Positions 57,771 through 64,000 of a stretch of DNA of 64,000 bases are shown piece by piece. Origin of the DNA: Odontocerum albicorne (taxonomy: Eukaryota; Arthropoda; Insecta; Trichoptera; Odontoceridae); NCBI GenBank assembly GCA_949825065.1, contig OX463844.1:24151763-24215762 (forward strand). Reading direction: 5' to 3'. The translations under genes were made by a program, and so were the position numbers. The notes beneath the pieces were generated by a model, which saw nothing but the letters and a program-made list of their open reading frames with translations, ran no database searches and was not told where the DNA came from. How positions within the stretch are numbered: the stretch's first letter is position 1; the number at the start of each line of letters is the position of its first letter.

Positions 57771-59339
57771 GAACGAAGGCTGAATTCCTTCGACTTACCT
57801 CATTTATTTATTCTCATCATGAGAGATTTTTATGAGTAGGGAGGGGATTTTTTTCATAAAGGTTTGTACAATCATCACCTTTGGTTTTATTTTATATTAA
57901 AATGGCATGTCGCTTTCATATACTGAATCGGATCCCAATGGGTTGAGAGTGGACCGTTGGGGTGGATGAGGGGTTGTCGCGCTCTGTTTCTTGTTGAATT
58001 TATTGTTCAAATAAATCAAAACTTGCTTAAACGGTGGAGAAATCTTCTCCCTTCATCCTCTCAGCAGATAAGCGGCCCACTGGGTAATTAGTTTTACGAA
58101 TGGAATTTACAATGGATAGGAAAAATAATAATTAGTATTTTGACCTTGCCTTAAATGAGATGTGACCTAATGTTATAAACGGTTGTTTATTACTGCAGAT
58201 CTACACATAACAAAAAATAATAATCTATTGTCTGTTCTCGTTTTAAATCTGTAGAATTCTATTTCTACTTTTATTTAACTATAGTATCTATCCAATACAA
58301 GCACATGCGTCATCCATCCGCAGAATGACACACTTATACTCAATCACGAGGGATTGCCTATCTCTATGTCATAAAAGTAATAATAGTTGACAAAAATACA
58401 ATAATTTTTATATTACCGTTAATCAACGAATTTTCTAATAACTGTTTTAGAAAAATTAAAATTACCCGCGAAGTATACGACTACATAGTGACGCTCAAAA
58501 CAATATTCGAACATTTATTTATTTCTGTGTATTATTGTAAATTGTTGAAATCTAAAACAATATTTGATCTTGTGTTCAATAATTACTGTGTTTCGTACAA
58601 AAGAAGAAATGTGTTAAAGGAGAAACATCATCAACAACTCTATTCTCCTCGGTAATATAAAGCCAATTATGTCAGGTATTTAATAAATTATACACAAAAA
58701 ATTACATTACAGAAAAATTCCGTTCTTATGGATAGTTTGACTCAGTGAAATTTAACACTAAAGGGTGCAAAGTTATTTAAACTGTCATAAAATTTATTTA
58801 TTGTTTTAATCCACATATTTTTTTTATATAAGTCAGCTCACCCACACAACGATTTTTACCAATATATACAAAATAAATAATTAAATGCATTTAAATGGAT
58901 ATAAGTTTAAAAAACAATATGTTTTTCTGTACATAATTCATTCTAAATATTTGCAACATTCGCTAGTTACCTAACGTGGGCTTATAAAGCACTTAGCACT
59001 GATCTCAGATTAAATGTTTCCAATACCAAGATTCTATCCAACGAAAACCTCCTCAATGCAAATATACAGATAATATAATCAGTGTAGAATTTTGATCACT
59101 TGCGTTGTATTGTGAATGTGAATGCCAGCAAACATAGATTTTGAAATAAATAATAAAAAAAAACGAATAATACTGTAAGTTGCTTGCCTACCTCAGTGGT
59201 TCATCGTTCAAAGGTTCAAGTTCTGTTTTTTAGCAAGACTTCATCAATCAGGTTAAGTCGAAGAGTAATAAATGAATGAATGAAATGAATGTTGAAGAAA
59301 CACTTCTCTAAGACGTTCCAAAACTGTCCCCATTGCCGT
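57771..59339. other. Non-coding stretch
   Basis: 57930-58100 is GC-richer and non-repetitive. Around 59175-59290 a CTACCTCAGTGGTTC and AAAGGTTCAAGTTCTG pair could be a degraded SINE head. Otherwise nothing. Confidence 0.4.
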
Positions 59340-59690
59340 TAGGTGTCACGTCATGTCTTCCATTTTATGTGTGTCTACCTCCTGTACATCTCTATACTTC
59401 TCATACAATTTTTACGATTTCTCTGACTTTTTTACATTTCCTTGTTTCAAAATATCATTCATTTGACCTAACTTTCCTTTCCTTAGTGTTCCTCTACCAC
59501 GCTTCTCATTCATATTTGCACTGTAAATTTGTTTTATTAGTCTTTCTCCATTCATTTGTTTTACATGCCCAAACTATTTCAGAATATTCTTCTTCATCTA
59601 ACCAAATACATCTATTCTGATACATGTTGTCACCCCATCCATATATTACTCTCAGTTCCCGTATTTCTGCAGCACTTATTGTACGTAAAA
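59340..59690 (-). pseudogene. Non-LTR retrotransposon C-terminal relic, minus strand
   Basis: The minus strand reads SAAEIRELRVIYG (about 59680-59640), WLDEEEYSEIVWACKTN and WRKTNKTNLQ, then in a shifted frame RGRGTLRKGKLGQMNDILKQ followed by GNVKKSEKS. This matches the RPRK...LDQVNDILK tail family (8266, 53885, 62640). Frameshifted and 5'-truncated. Confidence 0.7.
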
Positions 59691-61199
59691 CAAATATTGT
59701 TTATCAGTCTTAAGTTCACATTGATCTATAACCCCTTCATTTCGTACTGTATAAAACTTGTCAAAATGTTTTTCAATGCTAAAACGATATCAGTTCCATG
59801 CAAAATGACTTTCCTTTATTCTTTTATCGTGTTATTGCAGAATCACCTGTTTTCACAATAAAGACGGTCTCTCCAGCCGCCCCGTTTATCACAAGCTAAT
59901 GTTCTATATATTCCCTTCACCCTCCGTGACTCGATATGCTCTCCAGCGTCGTCTGTCTCCCCCGCTGTCCTGCGAAGGTGGCACTGTCGAGATTTATAGT
60001 GATCTCCAGGTAAAAATCCCTTGCAACATCGCACCGGAGAATCTAATTTATTTTATTTAGCATTTTCTTCTTCTCCGAGGCGCACAAATATAAAATCTGG
60101 AAGATAATACGATTCGTGACAGCGCAGAATGAAATAATTTCGCCTCGCCTTTTCGCCGTCCTAATTTCCGGGGCTGCATGTCACGGTATACGATTTATTC
60201 CTTTTTTCACTTGTCTTGAACATGTTGTACTCATGCTAAACACAGTTGGAAGACTTTATTATCATTTTGAGTTTTTTCATAATTCTCAGTCTCAAAAAAA
60301 GTTTTTGATCAACGAACTGGAGAATTAATGAAAAGCTTCGGTTTTAACTTTGTGAAACTCAATATTAGAATACCTAACAATAAATTACGTTTTTATTCCC
60401 TAATTATTATACATAAAGCCCCACTACACATATTTCTACTGAAGTTCTCTTCAAGCGAAATTATCGTAACGAGCCATCATCATTCCGTCTGAAGAGAGCC
60501 TCGGGATAGGGATTAAAAACACATGCAACGGTAATTAATTCAATAAGTGGAATATGAAATTAATTTTTTGTTAAATATTCTAACTTGAGAATACTTAGTG
60601 TTGTTTGAAATATTTGTTCATTGCAAATCCTAGAAAACGGATTAGATTCATAATCGCTTCAACGCTATTCTTCTCTTTATTAGTGCCATCTTCTACCGAA
60701 GGTTAGTGATCATCATATATTTTTTTTGCTTTGGCCACTGCAGCTCTGAACAAAGAAGTTGTGATTTTGTATACGATTTGCGAAGGTTTTAAGACATTCT
60801 TTTTTTGTTAGGAGTGCGTTTACTATCTATCTTTCCTTGCATTATCAACTGATCAATTTCATATTTTTTTATGAAACATAATTTTGCTAAAGTGTTCAAG
60901 CTTATTTTTTATGGTCTGCATTGATTCTATTTTATTATATTGTATAATCGGCTCAACACATCTGCATTTCTAAGTTTGTTTAACTACGATATTCTCGTAC
61001 ATGTATGCAGCATATGTAACATAAATACGTTTACATTTCAATTTTTTTTTTTTTTTGAAAATGCCTTTTTCCAATCCAGTCTTCTAGGTTGTTCTGTTTT
61101 TTTTCATTGTTTTTTGTATTTGATACAGGTCATACCCGAATCACATCTAATAACAAGGAATAAAAATCTAATTATAAAGTCTTAATATAGCATACTGAC
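59691..61199. other. Non-coding stretch with a GC-richer patch at 59860-60190
   Basis: 59860-60190 is GC-richer and non-repetitive (GAGGCGCACAAA, GCCTCGCCTTTTCGCC); the small frames in it are not recognised. A T run near 61045 is simple sequence. Nothing else. Confidence 0.4.
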
Positions 61200-61505
61200 T
61201 ACAGGAACAATTTTACTCGTACCTCCCTGTGAAGTGACTCAGTTTTTCCTACAAGGTTTATCAGTATAGTATAATCCTGAATTTATTCATCAAGATTTGG
61301 AAGATATCGATATCAGAAAATTCATCCATAAAGGTCATTCCGTATGCGAGTGGTCATGCTCTTAAGACCTCAGTTCGTGAATACGGCACCGAAAACAATC
61401 TGAATCCACGATGACCTAAATAATTGTCCAGAACATTGAACTAAAGTCTGTGAATCAACAAAGGATTTGCTATTTTTCCCGTTAGCAATTTGTATATGTA
61501 AAAAG
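61200..61505 (+). repeat. Interspersed repeat, about 300 bp, copy 2
   Basis: Co-linear, diverged match to 20215-20515 (CACCGAAAACAATCTGAAT, ACGATGACCTAAAT, GCTATTTTTCCCGTTAGCAA less the first base). Class unknown. Confidence 0.65.
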
Positions 61506-61784
61506 ACGTAGATAACGAAAGTGTAATATAATACAATTACGAGTTATCTTTATCTTTTTTTATTTCCCGGCTCAAACCCCTATGTTCATTAAGAGAACAC
61601 AGTCTAGGTATTTACAATACATCATAATGTCGTTTATAAAAATCATGCATTTATTTTTCTTAATCTTAATTTTCAAACCTTCGTTTATGTTCGTAATTGG
61701 CGAATTCATTAGTCTTGTGATAATGTTTCCAATCAACTAAAAATGAGTTGAAACAAGCGTTGAGTGAGATGCAGCCTGGAATCC
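61506..61784. other. AT-rich non-coding stretch
   Basis: Nothing recognised. Confidence 0.4.
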
Positions 61785-61870
61785 TTTTAAAAAAATGTGG
61801 GTACCCACAGGAATTGAACCCGCAATAATTGTCTCGTTATAATCTTTATACTAACCCAAACATTCTTTTT
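61785..61870 (-). mobile_element. tRNA-like (SINE head) fragment, minus strand
   Basis: The minus strand has TTAGTATAAAGATTATAACG as an A-box-like segment and a perfect B-box, GCGGGTTCAATTCC (about 61810-61830), at tRNA spacing. The acceptor stem does not close, so a tRNA gene is not called. Confidence 0.45.
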
Positions 61871-62121
61871 TGGTGAAGGAACAATAATTATTTCTACTTG
61901 AATTTATCAAAAAGTGCTAATGAGATGCCGTTTAAAATTCAAAATATCAGCACCGTTAAGTTTATATTTTGTTACAAAGTTATCCCATGCAAGTAATTTA
62001 TTTATTTGTTTATAAAATATATTGACTTTGTCTAGTTCAGAAGTTAAGATAACGAAATCTCATCTTGTGTTTAAGACTTAAGCGCGTTTTATAAATATAA
62101 TGTGAATACATTGTGTTTTTT

Positions 62122-62520
62122 TCTCGCGCATGTGAGATGGAAGATGAAACCCTTGACAACCTTTTCTTTGAGTGTCCTGTGCGCGCCTCACATGATCTTT
62201 ACTCGCGCATGTGAGATGGAAGATGAAACCCTTGACAACCTTTTCTTTGAGTGTCCTGTGCGCGCCTCACATGATCTTTTCTCGCGCATGTGAGATGGAA
62301 GATGAAACCCTTGACAACCTTTTCTTTGAGTGTCCTGTGCGCGCCTCACATGATCTTTTCTCGCGCATGTGAGATGGAAGATGAAACCCTTGACAACCTT
62401 TTCTTTGAGTGTCCTGTGCGCGCCTCACATGATCTTTTCTCGCGCATGTGAGATGGAAGATGAAACCCTTGACAACCTTTTCTTTGAGTGTCCTGTGCGC
62501 GCCTCACATGATCTTTACTC
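62122..62520 (+). repeat. Minisatellite, 79-bp unit x 5, derived from retrotransposon coding sequence
   Basis: GCGCATGTGAGATGGAAGAT recurs every 79 bases at 62126, 62205, 62284, 62363 and 62442; units are nearly identical. One frame of each unit reads CEMEDETLDNLFFECPVRAS, which resembles the C...DET..HL.FECP zinc-knuckle end of non-LTR reverse transcriptases. 79 is not a multiple of 3, so the peptide appears in successive frames. Confidence 0.92.
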
Positions 62521-62639
62521 TCACATGTTCTTTCGCTTGCACTTGATTTTCCAATAATTCACAGAAATTATCACATATCTGAATTTATAATCCAATACTC
62601 CTGAAATCGTTCATAATTTAACACATATACAATACCATC
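62521..62639. other. Short AT-rich spacer
   Basis: Nothing recognised. Confidence 0.4.
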
Positions 62640-62960
62640 ACGCCATTTATTTATCGGGGTAGGCGGAGAAAACTAGGAGACAGACTCCTAACTCAACATA
62701 CATCTTTCACATCTTCTACAATCATAATATAACTCTTAGATTTCTCTGACTCTCTACATTTGCTTCTTTCAAAATAACATTCACTTGCTCTAACCATATT
62801 TTTCTTGGTGTTCCTCTACCACGCCTTCCATTCGTATTTGCACTATAAATTTGTTTTATTAGTATTCTTTCATTCATTCTTTCAACGTACTTAAACTATT
62901 TCAGATAATTTTCTTCATCTTAATCCAACACATCAGCAATAAGTTCTCATTCGTCGTTAA
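62640..62960 (-). pseudogene. Non-LTR retrotransposon C-terminus reaching the ORF end, minus strand
   Basis: The minus strand reads, across frame changes, FKYVERMNERILIKQIYSAN, then TNGRRGRGTPRKIWLEQVN and VILKEANVESQRNLRV, then towards 62640 a FSAYPDK segment, equivalent to the VVSAYPSGKRA end as I recall this family. Frameshifted; the 5' part is lost. Confidence 0.72.
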
Positions 62961-64000
62961 TCAATTTGTTCCATATTCTGTCATATATTGGCACATTCTC
63001 ATAACATTGAAAACTAAATGGAAATGCCCCGGTATTCGATCACAGAACAAGTTTTAAACTGACGACCTTTTGCGTAGAAGTATATTTTTCCGCTTTGTTA
63101 TGAAAAATGGTCCTACTTCTGGAAGAATATTATTTTGGTATATATTTATCAAAATTAAAATTATAATTAATTAAAAAAAAATATTTATATTTCTTGAAAA
63201 GACTCATCCAAATTATTTTATGAAATATTTGACTTATATAAACAAATATTTTTTGTCGTATTTTATGTTTTTTATGCTTTTAAATTGAAAAATTCCCTAC
63301 AAAGTATACCAGATTGTTTTGGCTAATTTTCTTTTCACGAAATGATATGCACATAAATTGATAAAACTTTCTCTAAAAGCACTCTCCTCTCATTTTAATA
63401 TCCCAAATATTGGCTAAACACACGCTTCATCATAAGGCCAGGATTATTAAATATGTGTAGATACTATCCTGGGACCTCTCGGTCGCTGCTACCATATACG
63501 AGTATAACAGTGATTTTAAACAATTTTTTTACCACACTTGTACCATCACACAAAACACAACATTTTTTAAGTACTTATTAACGATTGAATGAATATTATT
63601 AAAATTAATATGTCATATACATGACATAAATACAATGATACCATGAGGTCAGATCCCCTCCGCCTATCTATCAATGCACATAATTCTCGCCTCGTCTCCT
63701 TCCACTCTTTCCTCGGTTTACTTCTTACTCACTCTATTCATTTCAGACATATACTCGTATATTTATTTCATAAGAATTTCGCAACTCATTGTCTCAGTGT
63801 GGTCAAACCATCTCAAGACTCCTTTTTTTATTCTACTTATACCATCCATCTCTAACGAACGGTTATCCTTCGTACTATTAATGATCGTTCTATCAAACAT
63901 TATTCTACGCAAGATAGTCCGAGTGGTGAATAACTATTTAGAGTCTAGGTCCAATGGTAGGACGCCTTACTCCTTAATCGGATAATTTCTGACTGTTAGG
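62961..64000. other. AT-rich non-coding stretch to window end
   Basis: A CCGGTATTCGATCACAG segment near 63030 may be a degraded minus-strand SINE B-box. The 70- and 103-codon frames at 63643-63985 are not recognised. Nothing else. Confidence 0.4.

Noticed and set aside
59175..59290. SINE head (CTCAGTGGTTC...GGTTCAAGTTC)
   Set aside because: Boxes are only approximate and no body match to other copies was found.
61785..61870. Functional tRNA gene on the minus strand
   Set aside because: A good B-box but the acceptor and anticodon stems do not pair; kept only as a tRNA-like fragment.
63643..63985. Overlapping ORFs of 70 and 103 residues as another RT tail
   Set aside because: Neither strand gives the LDQVNDILK-type or zinc-knuckle motifs; similarity to nearby LINE tails could not be shown.

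Overview
The window looks like repeat-rich, AT-rich nuclear DNA of an insect: intergenic sequence, or a very large intron. No host protein-coding gene, tRNA or rRNA gene could be recognised. The insect call rests on the mobile-element content: a cecropia-type D,D34D mariner, a second mariner-like element near the DD41D type, piggyBac and hAT relics, several endonuclease/reverse-transcriptase non-LTR families, and tRNA-derived SINEs. The order is not resolved. A lepidopteran-like genome is possible but not shown. One 200-base N gap (11089-11288) sits inside a (TA)n microsatellite.

Layout. 1-4650: a CpG-rich island (about 1290), a possible LTR-retroelement 5' end (2226-2725) and a minus-strand SINE (3870-4175). 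4656-7440: a decayed piggyBac whose reading frame has grown an internal array of eleven 97-bp units. 7.5-15 kb: SINEs, a non-LTR tail and long AT-rich stretches. 16.0-18.8 kb: a broken reverse transcriptase, then a SINE. 19.7-22.6 kb: a foldback repeat family with a hammerhead-ribozyme-like core. 23.9-25.4 kb: hAT and reverse-transcriptase relics. 27-33 kb: four minisatellites (73, 79-84, 52 and 64 bp), a TTAA-flanked MITE and SINEs. 36252-37538: a structurally intact mariner, the only gene here that looks functional. 40-46.6 kb: LINE tails, a 101/106-bp minisatellite with a 515-bp higher-order repeat, and RT and hAT relics. 48.9-50 kb: a TA-flanked MITE and a second, unrelated 64-bp minisatellite. 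51-59.7 kb: LINE relics, one of them split by a mariner-like element. 62.1-63 kb: a 79-bp array derived from retrotransposon coding sequence, and another LINE tail.

Themes. (1) Eight minisatellite arrays lie in 64 kb, and two of them grew out of transposon coding sequence. (2) The octamer TACGAGTA/TACTCGTA occurs about 25 times, roughly ten times what base composition predicts. (3) GC-richer, non-repetitive patches stand out at fairly wide spacing and could be conserved regulatory elements. (4) The transposons are layered by age: an intact mariner, a moderately decayed mariner-like element inserted in an older LINE, and heavily broken piggyBac, hAT and RT relics.
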